A DNA stretch of 64,000 nt, taken from NCBI RefSeq assembly GCF_036199905.1, contig NZ_CP108109.1, positions 186,001 through 250,000 of the forward strand, read 5' to 3'. This DNA is from Streptomyces sp. NBC_00223 (GTDB lineage Bacteria > Actinomycetota > Actinomycetes > Streptomycetales > Streptomycetaceae). The notes under the pieces are model-generated. The model made no database searches and had not been told where the DNA came from. It saw only the letters and a list, made by a program, of their open reading frames with translations. The translations under genes and the position numbers were made by a program. Positions within the stretch are counted from its first letter, which is position 1, and each line of letters opens with the position of its first letter. This document shows, piece by piece, positions 38,263 through 46,033 of this stretch.

Positions 38263-40440
38263 CTACTCCCCTTCGTCCAGTACGGCGTCGCCGCCCTTGA
38301 TGTGACGGGCCGGGTTGAGGCCCTTCTCCATCAACTCGACCGCCCAGAACATCTCCTGGACACCCTCGACCTTGGCCAGCCCCGGCGAGCCCCCGATCCG
38401 GAACGTCCCCGGCAGCACATGTCCCTCGGGCGTGAGCGGCAGGAAGTCCAGCGGGGACGGCCCTGCCGACGGGTAGACGACGCAGTCGGAGAGCACCGCC
38501 AGCGGGAACAGGCCCGTCGCCTTCGCGGTGTTGACCATCTTGCGGTGCATGTTCACCCGGGCCTTGGCGATGACCGCGGCGCGGATGTCGGGGCGCCAGG
38601 TGGGGCGTTCCAGGGCGGGCCAGCGCTCGCCGTCACGGTAGTGCCGGCCCTGCGGGCGCTCGCGCAGCTTGCCGATGCCGCCCTTGACCGTCGACTTGAC
38701 CGCCGACAGCACACAGGCCAGGGCCGGGTCGGTCTCCTTGTGGTGCTCCATCGCGGCGAGGAAGTCGGCCTCGCCGGTGTCCTTGCCGACGGGGACGCCG
38801 AGTTCGGCCATCGTGGTGAGGTACGCGTCCCGGAGCCGGTCGTGCCACGGGTCCAGCCAGGCGCCGGTCTCCCGCCGCAGGAATCCCTCCAACGGCGCTA
38901 CGTCGGCCCCGAGTTCCCGCGCGTAGTCCACGGTCGGCGTCGCGTACCAGGCGGGCCCCTCCGGCCGTTTCCCGGACGGGGTGAACGGCGACGGCAGCCG
39001 CGGGTCCAGGTCGACATGGGAAAGGTCCACGTACCAACTCCCGGGAGTTTTCCGGTCGAACGCCGGCCGCCAGACGTGCACAGGCTCGCTCAGCCCCACC
39101 GTCAGCCGTGAAGCGGCCGCGAGGAACGCGGTGTTGATGTCCAGGCCCACCGCCCACGGCAGCACGCACTCGTCGTCGGTGAGCAGTTGGGGGTCGCGCA
39201 CCCACTGGTACGCCTCCTCGTCCAGGAACCCGCCCTCCCAGCCCCGCGCGACGGGGTGTTCGGCCGGGGCCTCCGGCGGCGCCGGGTCCACCGGGGCGTG
39301 CAGCGCGCCCGGGTTCGGCGCGGACACCCACGTCCCGGTGGCGGTGTCCCGTACGGCCCGGGTGGGCGGGCGCATCGCCGTCATCAGTTCCAGGCCGGAG
39401 ACGGCGGTGGAGCCGCGCGGGGTGATCACGCGGGCGGCGTACGTCCCGAGCACGCGGGCGATCTCCGCCGGGTGCAGCGAGGCGGTCTCCCCCCAGGCGC
39501 GGGTGTCCAGCGCGTCCCACGACAGGATCGCGAGCTGGACGCAACTTCGCTGCTGCCCCTGCGCGGGCCGGTAGATCCGCGCCCAGGGGCCGAATCCCCG
39601 CTGGGTGAGCTTCCACTTCGCGCGGGCGATCTGCTTGACGACCTTGTGGTCCTCCGGCAACCGCAGCGACCGGCGGGCCTCCTCGCCCTCCAGCCGGACC
39701 GGCAGCCCGAACCGCTCGGCCGCCGACTCCGTCAGGGCGATCAGCGGGTCGGCGTCCTTGCCGTTGCGGTGCAGCCGCGCCGCGCCGATGCCCGACTCCG
39801 CCAGCGTCCACTCCACCAGGGCCGGGAGGGTGGCCGCCGGGCAGTCCAGCACGACGCCGCCCGCGCAGTACGCGGTGCCGTCGCCGTCCAGCACGGCGAT
39901 CGGGCCGTTCGGGAACCGGGGATCGGCCGCCGGGCGGGCGGCCGCGGCGGTCTGCGGGCGCCGCGACGAAGCCGACGGCCGGGCGGGCGTCACGGGCCTC
40001 GCCGTCCTCGTGGTCGGCGCTGTCACGGCGGCCGGGGCGGAGGGCCGCGCCGCTGCGGCCGTACGGTCCGGCGCGGGCGTTGCCGGTACGGCGGCGGGCT
40101 CCGGTACGGCCGGCGTCTCCCGTACAACGGGGACTTCCCGTACGACAGGGGCCTCCACCGCCCCGGATCTCTCCGGCACCCCGGGGCCGGGCGCCGGGTA
40201 ACGGGCGGCCCACCCCTCCAGCAGCCGCTGGTACGCCTGCAACCGGGGCGGCCGGGGCCTGGTCCGGCCGTTCTCCCAGCCGTTCACCGTCTCCCGGCTC
40301 GACCGCAGCGCCAGGGCCACATCGTCCTGCGTCAGACCCGCCGCCTCCCGCAGACGCTTGCGCTCGGCCGGCGACGGCAGCAACGGTCCCTGCTCCAGCA
40401 GCGCGTCGACCGACGCGAACAGCTCGTCTTGCGTGGGCAT
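38263..40440 (-). CDS. tap: Telomere-associated protein Tap
   Basis: A 725-residue protein that binds folded 3' telomere DNA and recruits Tpg in Streptomyces. The N-terminal XRE-like HTH is KRLREAAGLTQDDVALALRSSRETVNGWENGRTRPRPPRLQAYQRLLEGW. A Pro/Ala/Thr-rich linker (about 85-165) follows, then the large conserved region (NGPIAVLDGDGTAYCAGGVVLDCPAATLPALVEWTLAES, AVGLDINTAFLAAASRLTVGL, KSTVKGGIGKLRERPQGRHYRDGERWPALERPTWRPDIRAAVIAKARVNMHRKM), which has the look of a polymerase- or reverse-transcriptase-related fold. It is first in the operon with tpg. Confidence 0.94.
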   Translation of the reverse strand: MPTQDELFASVDALLEQGPLLPSPAERKRLREAAGLTQDDVALALRSSRETVNGWENGRTRPRPPRLQAYQRLLEGWAARYPAPGPGVPERSGAVEAPVVREVPVVRETPAVPEPAAVPATPAPDRTAAAARPSAPAAVTAPTTRTARPVTPARPSASSRRPQTAAAARPAADPRFPNGPIAVLDGDGTAYCAGGVVLDCPAATLPALVEWTLAESGIGAARLHRNGKDADPLIALTESAAERFGLPVRLEGEEARRSLRLPEDHKVVKQIARAKWKLTQRGFGPWARIYRPAQGQQRSCVQLAILSWDALDTRAWGETASLHPAEIARVLGTYAARVITPRGSTAVSGLELMTAMRPPTRAVRDTATGTWVSAPNPGALHAPVDPAPPEAPAEHPVARGWEGGFLDEEAYQWVRDPQLLTDDECVLPWAVGLDINTAFLAAASRLTVGLSEPVHVWRPAFDRKTPGSWYVDLSHVDLDPRLPSPFTPSGKRPEGPAWYATPTVDYARELGADVAPLEGFLRRETGAWLDPWHDRLRDAYLTTMAELGVPVGKDTGEADFLAAMEHHKETDPALACVLSAVKSTVKGGIGKLRERPQGRHYRDGERWPALERPTWRPDIRAAVIAKARVNMHRKMVNTAKATGLFPLAVLSDCVVYPSAGPSPLDFLPLTPEGHVLPGTFRIGGSPGLAKVEGVQEMFWAVELMEKGLNPARHIKGGDAVLDEGE

Positions 40441-40738
40441 CGCACAACCTCCTGCGCGGACCCTATCCAGAACTCACCGCCAAGCTCACTTCGAACACCA
40501 CACCGAACGCCATATCCCCCGAAAGAGGTGACGCTGCGTGCGCGGGCTGGACGCGCGGCTGTCCTGTGTCGGCGGACGTCGGGCGTTGCCATCGGACGTT
40601 GACGACCGGCGGGTTCTCGCCGCCGATGGTGGAGCCGTCCGGGCGCCGTGGGCCGAGCCCGGTCGGTCATGCCGTCGCCGCGCCCCCGGAATAACCGCTG
40701 TGGCCCCGGTCCGCCGGCTCCTACGATCACGGGACACC
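40441..40738. other. Gap upstream of tap without a supported gene
   Basis: About 300 bases. Open frames exist but give low-complexity Arg/Pro-rich products; I see no promoter or repeat that stands out. Confidence 0.5.
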
Positions 40739-40849
40739 ATGGTCGTGTTCGACGTCGACCTCGGCCACACCGACCCGCAACTCGTGATCCCCGTCGGAGG
40801 ACGCGTCCGGGTGGACGGCCCGGCACGCCGGATCACCGTCACCTACTGA
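40739..40849 (+). pseudogene. Probable 3' remnant of an S66 LD-carboxypeptidase gene
   Basis: The last 36 codons read VVFDVDLGHTDPQLVIPVGG followed by VRVDGPARRITVTY and a stop. This closely resembles the C-terminus of peptidase family S66 (LdcA/MccF), including the catalytic His in GHTDP and the final PxGGxVxVD strand. Upstream in the same frame nothing of the Ser nucleophile domain is left, so it looks like a decayed 3' end. It could alternatively be a chance match or a tiny real ORF beginning at the ATG at 40739. Confidence 0.5.
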
Positions 40850-40885
40850 GCGGACGCCGAGGGCCGGTGACCGCGCGGGCCGGTC

Positions 40886-41896
40886 TCACGTCTCCGTGCG
40901 TCGGGTCGACCCGTCACGGTCGTGGCGACGGCGGAACACCGCGCGGTACTCCCTCGGCCGCCGGCCCGTGTGCCGGGCGAAGATGCCGCTGAACGTCCCG
41001 GGGTCGCCGTACCCGACATCGGCGGCGATGCTCGCGACGGTCCGGTCGGTCGTCTCCAGCAGGTGCCTGGCCCGGCGCACCCGGGCCGTTTGCAGATACG
41101 CGAGCGGTGTCTGCCCGGCTTCGTCGCCGAAGCGGCGGAGCATGGTTCTCGTGCTGACGTGGAACTCCCGGGCGAGTGCGGGCAGGTCGTAGCGGGCACC
41201 GAGGTTCCGGTCGAGCCGGCGCTTGACGCCGAGCGAGAACTCCCTGCCCACCGTGGGCAGAAGACCCGCGTCGACATAGGGAGCCTGTGTGGAGCGGGCG
41301 TCGTCGACAAGCGCGATACGCGCGGTGCTCCGGGCGACGCGGGGGCCGTCGTGCTCGCTGATGAACCGCAGCGCGAAGTCGTACATGGCGCTGAAGGCCG
41401 CCGTGGTCGTCACTCCACGGTCGGTCACGACCAGGCTCTCCGGGCGGAGACGTACGTCGGGGTAGCGGAGGGCGAACCGGTCCGCGAACAACCAGGCCGT
41501 GGTCGCCTCGCGCCCGCCGAGCAGCCCGGCCTCGGCGATCAGGAAGGCTCCCACGCAGATCGACACGACAGCGGTCCCCGCGTCCGCCTGCGAGCGGATC
41601 GACGCGACTTCCGGTCCGAGGTTCGCGAGCGTCGCGTCGAGGTCGAGCGCGGGCGACAGTTCGAAGCCCGGCACGATCAGGACGTCCACCGGGCGCACCG
41701 CCGAGACGTCGAGGGCCGAGCCGCCGGACGCGATCACCCGCCGCCGGGGCGAGACGACCGACACCTCGTGGGCCGGCCGGACCGACCCTTGCGCCGCGGC
41801 GACATGCGTCGCCATGGCCAGGAGGTCGGGGACTCCGAACACCTCCGACGCGAAGCACCCGGGGTAGGCCAGCACACCGACGCGCAGCGGACTCAT
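40886..41896 (-). CDS. GlxA family (DJ-1/PfpI-AraC) transcriptional regulator
   Basis: A 336-residue regulator with an N-terminal DJ-1/PfpI-like domain (LRVGVLAYPGCFASEVFGVPDLLAMA...AVVSICVGAFLIAEAGLLGGREATTAW, where the elbow Cys is kept) and a C-terminal AraC HTH pair (LDRNLGARYDLPALAREFHVSTRTMLRRFGDEAGQTPLAYLQTARVRRARHLLETTDRTVASIAADVGYGDPGTFSGIFARHTGRRPREYR). It is divergent from the dienelactone-hydrolase-like gene across 99 bases and is likely its activator. Confidence 0.92.
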   Translation of the reverse strand: MSPLRVGVLAYPGCFASEVFGVPDLLAMATHVAAAQGSVRPAHEVSVVSPRRRVIASGGSALDVSAVRPVDVLIVPGFELSPALDLDATLANLGPEVASIRSQADAGTAVVSICVGAFLIAEAGLLGGREATTAWLFADRFALRYPDVRLRPESLVVTDRGVTTTAAFSAMYDFALRFISEHDGPRVARSTARIALVDDARSTQAPYVDAGLLPTVGREFSLGVKRRLDRNLGARYDLPALAREFHVSTRTMLRRFGDEAGQTPLAYLQTARVRRARHLLETTDRTVASIAADVGYGDPGTFSGIFARHTGRRPREYRAVFRRRHDRDGSTRRTET

Positions 41897-41995
41897 ACGG
41901 CCCCTTTCACGCCTGGAATCGGATGGCGATATTACCGGGACACATGGCGATGCCGCCGCTTCCGGGGAGGGCGGCCACTCGTCATCATCTCGGTC

Positions 41996-42985
41996 ATGAC
42001 CATCGAGCGAGGACAGAACGACCCCCTGGACGACTTCTCACGGAGAACCGTGAGCGTCGACGACGTCGACAAGACCGTGTACGTGGCCGGGTCGGGACCG
42101 GCCGTCGTCCTCATGCCCGAGATGCCTGGCATCAGCCCCGATGTCGCGCGGTTCGCGCGCTGGGTGCGCGACGCCGGCTTCTCCGTGTACCTGCCGTCCC
42201 TCTTCGGCGTCGACGGCGCCTATCCGCTCGCCGAGGCACACGAGACGGTCATGCGACGCGCGTGCGTCAGCGCCGAGTTCCGCGCGTTCGCCGGCGGCGG
42301 CACCAGCCCCGTCGTCACCTGGCTGCGCGGCCTCGCCCGCCTGGCGCACGCCGAGTGCGGCGGGCCCGGTGTCGGCGCCGTCGGTCTGTGTTTCACCGGC
42401 AACTTCGCCCTGACCATGGCGCTCGAACCCGCTGTCATCGCCCCGGTGGTCAACCATCCGTCGCTTCCGCTCGACGACCCCGGCGGTCTGGAGATCAGCG
42501 ACGAGGACGCCGCCGCCGTGGCCGAACGGGTGGCGCGCGACGGATTGACGGTGCTCGCCTACCGCTTCGACAACGACAAGTGGTGCACCGGCCGGCGGTT
42601 CGCGGCCTACCGGGCGCTGCTCGGCGACGCGTTCGACGGCCGCGTGCTCAAGGCCGAGACGGCGAACACCGACCCTCCGCCCTTCTTCCGTGACGTCGTC
42701 GGCTGCGCCCACAGCGTCGTCACGGCGCACCTCGTCGACCAGGAGGGCCACCCCACGATGCGGGCCCGGGACGAGATCCTCGCCTTCCTGGCCGAACGCC
42801 TCGGGACGCGGCCGGAACAGCCCCTGGACCCGGCCCCCGGCGCCGTCCCGCACGATGTCGGTCGATCCGACGAAGCCGCCACCGCCCTCACCACGGCCGC
42901 CGCCGTCTTCCGCGCGGCCGGTGACCACGGCGCGGACGAGGCCACGATCGTGCGGCACCGGCGCGAACCCGGGCGCGGAGCGTGA
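41996..42985 (+). CDS. Dienelactone hydrolase family protein
   Basis: About 329 residues; the first about 250 are an alpha/beta hydrolase of the DLH type. The nucleophile elbow GAVGLCFTGNFALTMA contains Cys in the GxCxG context of dienelactone hydrolases, and the late segment DQEGHPTMRARDEILAFL carries the expected His. A 60-residue Ala/Asp-rich tail follows. It could open a lactone in aromatic-compound breakdown, but no ring-cleavage genes are adjacent. Start: ATG at 41996 with no strong ribosome site. Divergent from a GlxA-type regulator. Confidence 0.83.
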   Translation: MTIERGQNDPLDDFSRRTVSVDDVDKTVYVAGSGPAVVLMPEMPGISPDVARFARWVRDAGFSVYLPSLFGVDGAYPLAEAHETVMRRACVSAEFRAFAGGGTSPVVTWLRGLARLAHAECGGPGVGAVGLCFTGNFALTMALEPAVIAPVVNHPSLPLDDPGGLEISDEDAAAVAERVARDGLTVLAYRFDNDKWCTGRRFAAYRALLGDAFDGRVLKAETANTDPPPFFRDVVGCAHSVVTAHLVDQEGHPTMRARDEILAFLAERLGTRPEQPLDPAPGAVPHDVGRSDEAATALTTAAAVFRAAGDHGADEATIVRHRREPGRGA

Positions 42986-43090
42986 CCGAATCCGCCCGCG
43001 TGGGCCGGCCCCGGGGGCGCTGAACCCACCCGGGTCCACAGAGTGCCGCGTATTCCTGACTCAGCCCGCCCGCCGGTCGATACTGGAAGT

Positions 43091-43228
43091 ATGTACCGCT
43101 TCCGGAGCGTCCCCCAGGCTCTCGCAGACCTGATATCCCCTCACCGGCACACCAGCCCGAGCCCCCGCACCCGGCGCCGCCGCGCACCGGAAAAGGCCGA
43201 GATCGTCGATCGTGGGCACACGCGCTGA
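43091..43228 (+). CDS. Possible small basic protein ORF
   Basis: An ATG-started 45-codon ORF (MYRFRSVPQALADLISPHRH..., ending in an Arg-rich stretch) in the 296-base gap before dhaK. About 80 percent of third positions are G or C, lower than in the surrounding genes, and there is no clear ribosome site. I do not recognise a family. It may be non-coding. Confidence 0.25.
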   Translation: MYRFRSVPQALADLISPHRHTSPSPRTRRRRAPEKAEIVDRGHTR

Positions 43229-43281
43229 CCTGCACAAACGCAGCTCATCAGCTTGGCTGGTAAAATGATCAGGAGGCACCC

Positions 43282-44274
43282 ATGAAGATGCTGATCAACG
43301 TACCCGAGACCGTCGTCGCCGACGCGCTGCGCGGAGTGGCGGTGGCGCATCCAGAGCTGACGGTGGACGTCGAGCGCCGGGTGATAGTGCGGCGGGGCGC
43401 CCCGTACGAGGGAAAGGTCGGACTGGTGTCCGGCGGCGGGTCGGGGCACGAACCGCTGCACGGCGGATTCGTCGGCCGGGGCATGCTGGACGCCGCCTGT
43501 CCGGGCGAGGTCTTCACCTCGCCGGTCCCGGACCAGATAGTGCGAGCCGCGGCCGCCGTGGACAGCGGAGCGGGCGTGCTGTTCATCGTGAAGAACTACA
43601 CCGGCGACGTACTGAACTTCGACATGGCCGCCGAGCTGGCCGAGGACGAGGGCGTCCAGGTCGCCAAAGTGCTGGTCAACGATGACGTGGCGGTTATCGA
43701 CAGCACCTATACGGCCGGCCGCCGGGGCACGGGTGCGACCCTCTTCGTGGAGAAGCTGGCGGGCGCCGCCGCCGAGGAGGGCGCGCCGCTGGACCGGGTG
43801 GCCGGGATCGCCCACCGGGTCAACGAGTCGTCCCGCAGTTTCGGCGTCGCGCTCAGCGCGTGCAGCACTCCCGCCAAGGGCGGCCCGACCTTCGATCTTC
43901 CCAGCGGCGAACTGGAGTTGGGCGTCGGCATCCACGGCGAGCCGGGCCGTGAGCGGCGGGCGATGATGACCTCGGGCGAGATCGCCGATGTCTCCGTGGA
44001 CGCGGTGGTGGAGGACCTGCGGCCGGACGCGCCCGTACTCCTGCTGGTCAACGGCATGGGCGGCACCCCGCTGCTGGAACTCTACGGTTTCGCCGCCGAG
44101 GTGCACCGCGCGCTGGCCGAGCGGCGGGTCCCGGTGGCCAGGACGCTCGTCGGCAACTACGTGACCTCGCTCGACATGGCGGGCGCCTCGGTGACGATCT
44201 GCCAGGTCGACGAGGAACTGCTGCGGCTGTGGGACGCGCCGGTCTCGACGGCGGCCCTGCGCTGGGGCTGCTGA
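43282..44274 (+). CDS. dhaK: PTS-dependent dihydroxyacetone kinase, subunit DhaK
   Basis: A 330-residue subunit that binds dihydroxyacetone covalently through a His. Motifs: KVGLVSGGGSGHEPLHGGFVGRGMLDAACPGEVFTSP, KNYTGDVLNFDMAAELA and the substrate-binding His in LGVGIHGEPGRER. Start: ATG with AGGAGG upstream. It is first in dhaK-dhaL-dhaM. A TAAAAT at 43261-43266 could be a -10 but lies very close to the start. Confidence 0.96.
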   Translation: MKMLINVPETVVADALRGVAVAHPELTVDVERRVIVRRGAPYEGKVGLVSGGGSGHEPLHGGFVGRGMLDAACPGEVFTSPVPDQIVRAAAAVDSGAGVLFIVKNYTGDVLNFDMAAELAEDEGVQVAKVLVNDDVAVIDSTYTAGRRGTGATLFVEKLAGAAAEEGAPLDRVAGIAHRVNESSRSFGVALSACSTPAKGGPTFDLPSGELELGVGIHGEPGRERRAMMTSGEIADVSVDAVVEDLRPDAPVLLLVNGMGGTPLLELYGFAAEVHRALAERRVPVARTLVGNYVTSLDMAGASVTICQVDEELLRLWDAPVSTAALRWGC

Positions 44275-44368
44275 CCCCTCCGGACCCAGGACGGCCCTTG
44301 TTCTCACCGGCCGCCCGGACCGCCATGCCCGTCCCGCCCCGCCCTCCCGTTCTGAGGAAAGGCACGGT

Positions 44369-45046
44369 ATGACCGACTCCCCCGACTCCCGCGCACCCGC
44401 CGACTCCCCGATAGACGCGGCCTTCCTGCTGCGCTGGCTGGACACGGCCGCCTCGGCCGTCGACCGCGAGGCCGACCACCTCACCGACCTCGACTCCCCC
44501 ATCGGCGACGCCGACCACGGCAGCAATATGCGCCGCGGCTTCCTCGCCGCCCGCTCCTCCGTCGGCCAGGAGCCGCCGGACACCCCCGGAGGCGTACTGG
44601 TCGCGGTGGGACGGCAGTTGATCAGTACGGTCGGCGGCGCGTCCGGCCCGCTGTACGGCACGCTGCTGCGGCGCGCGGGCAAGGAACTCGGCGACGACTC
44701 CGCGGTGACGACCGCCCGGCTGCGAGACGCGCTGCGGGCCGGGGTCGAGGGCGTGGCGCGGCTCGGCGGCGCGGCGCCCGGCGACAAGACGATGCTGGAC
44801 GCGCTGTTCCCGGCCGTGGACGCGCTGTCCGGCGCGCTGGACAAGGGCGGTTCCACGGCCGGGGCGCTGGGGGCCGCGGCCGAGGCCGCCGACCAGGGCG
44901 CGGCGGCCACCGTGCCGCTGCGGGCCCGCAAGGGCCGGGCCAGTTACCTCGGCGAGCGCAGCGTCGGCCACCAGGACCCGGGCGCCACTTCGGCGGCCCT
45001 GCTGATCACCGCGCTCGCGGACACCGCACGGGAGGCCGCCGTATGA
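44369..45046 (+). CDS. dhaL: Dihydroxyacetone kinase, ADP-binding subunit DhaL
   Basis: A 225-residue subunit that carries tightly bound ADP/ATP and transfers phosphate to dihydroxyacetone on DhaK. Metal-binding Asp residues are in LDSPIGDADHGSNMRRGF; other signatures are STVGGASGPLYGTLLRRAGKEL, GDKTMLDAL and RKGRASYLGERSVGHQDPGATSAALLI. It overlaps dhaM by ATGA. Confidence 0.96.
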   Translation: MTDSPDSRAPADSPIDAAFLLRWLDTAASAVDREADHLTDLDSPIGDADHGSNMRRGFLAARSSVGQEPPDTPGGVLVAVGRQLISTVGGASGPLYGTLLRRAGKELGDDSAVTTARLRDALRAGVEGVARLGGAAPGDKTMLDALFPAVDALSGALDKGGSTAGALGAAAEAADQGAAATVPLRARKGRASYLGERSVGHQDPGATSAALLITALADTAREAAV

Positions 45047-45468
45047 CCGACACCATGTCCTCGCAACCCGACCCGCTCGTGGGCATCGTCCTGGTCTCGC
45101 ACAGCGCCGCGGTCGCGCGCGCCGTCGCGGAGCTGGCCGGGGAGATCACCGGGGGTTCCGCGGACGTACGGGTGGCTCCGGCGGGCGGTGGGCCCGACGG
45201 CGGCCTCGGTACGAGTTCCGACCTGATCGTCACGGCCGCCCGGTCGGTGGACCAGGGCATGGGTGTGGCGGTGCTCGCGGACCTGGGCAGCGCCGTACTG
45301 ACCGTGCAGGCGCTGCTGGCCGACGACGAACTCCCGCCGGGGACACGGCTGGTGGACGCGCCCTTCCTGGAGGGCACGGTCGCCGCGGTGGTCACCGCCT
45401 CGACGGGCGCGGACCTGGACGCGGTCGAGGCGGCGGCGACGGAGGCGTACACCTACCGCAAGGCGTGA
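45043..45468 (+). CDS. dhaM: Dihydroxyacetone kinase phosphotransfer subunit DhaM
   Basis: A 141-residue EIIA-mannose-like protein (VGIVLVSHSAAVARAVAELAGEI) with the phosphorylatable His in SHS. It accepts phosphate from HPr of the PTS and rephosphorylates DhaL-bound ADP. Only the EIIA domain is present, as in other actinobacteria; the HPr and EI domains fused in E. coli DhaM are absent. Third gene of the operon. Confidence 0.93.
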   Translation: MTDTMSSQPDPLVGIVLVSHSAAVARAVAELAGEITGGSADVRVAPAGGGPDGGLGTSSDLIVTAARSVDQGMGVAVLADLGSAVLTVQALLADDELPPGTRLVDAPFLEGTVAAVVTASTGADLDAVEAAATEAYTYRKA

Positions 45469-45503
45469 GGCGTGCGGCCCGAGTTCTCGCGGTACGTGCG
45501 AAA

Positions 45504-45543
45504 CCGGCCCCCTTCGCCGCGGGAGAGCGGCAAAGAGGGCCGG
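45504..45543. terminator. Terminator between dhaM and the small convergent gene
   Basis: Arms 45504-45520 and 45527-45543 pair over 17 bp with two mismatches on the + strand that become G-U pairs in the - strand RNA, so the - strand version is the stronger. Confidence 0.65.
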
Positions 45544-45578
45544 GGACACCGGAGTCCGGCGCCCGGGAGAGCAGGAGA

Positions 45579-45863
45579 TCAGCGCCCGTAGCCGAGCAGG
45601 GCGCGGACCATCCGGCAGGTGATGTCGGACGGCGGGTGGACGCCGATCCGCTCGGCGACACGGCGGATCGCGGGGTTGCCGGCCTGGGCCGGCTCGTACA
45701 CCCCGGAGTCGAGCAGGGCGATCACCAGACGCATGGTCTTGAGCCTGCGGTTGTGCGCGACGTACCACTCGCGCGGGCGTCCGGCGGGCAGCGGTTTCCT
45801 GGGCAGCGGGGTGAGCGGGGTCTTCGGTGCGGGTGTCTTCAGAGGCAGTACGGCAGCGGCCAT
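45579..45863 (-). CDS. Conserved hypothetical protein
   Basis: A 94-residue basic protein (LPRKPLPAGRPREWYVAHNRRLKTMRLVIALLDSGVYEPAQAGNPAIRRVAERIGVHPPSDITCRMVRALLGY) behind a Pro/Leu/Lys-rich N-terminus. The pattern of two helices with RRVAERIGVHPPSDITCRMVRAL resembles a small wHTH, but I do not recognise a named family. Start: ATG with GAGGGG six bases upstream. A TCGAACACTTTCGA palindrome overlaps its likely promoter. Confidence 0.7.
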   Translation of the reverse strand: MAAAVLPLKTPAPKTPLTPLPRKPLPAGRPREWYVAHNRRLKTMRLVIALLDSGVYEPAQAGNPAIRRVAERIGVHPPSDITCRMVRALLGYGR

Positions 45864-45893
45864 CGGCATCCCCTCGGGCGTCGGGCAACCCTC

Positions 45894-45912
45894 TCGAACA
45901 CTTTCGATTTTA
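45894..45912 (-). promoter_or_regulatory. Palindrome and -10 upstream of the hypothetical gene
   Basis: TCGAACACTTTCGA (45894-45907) is an inverted repeat with TCGAA/TTCGA arms, adjoining TAAAAT on the - strand (45912-45907), a good -10. The core looks like the CGAAA-TTTCG boxes at the xylanase promoter. Confidence 0.4.
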
Positions 45913-46033
45913 CCGCCCGGCACTGACAAAGTCCGCTGGCCAGAGGGGGGTTGGGACACTTTCCGGCCGCTTCCCGGCCGACTGCCGGCTCGCGCGTCCA
46001 GGGCCCGTGCGTCCGGGGTTCGCGGCCGCCCTC

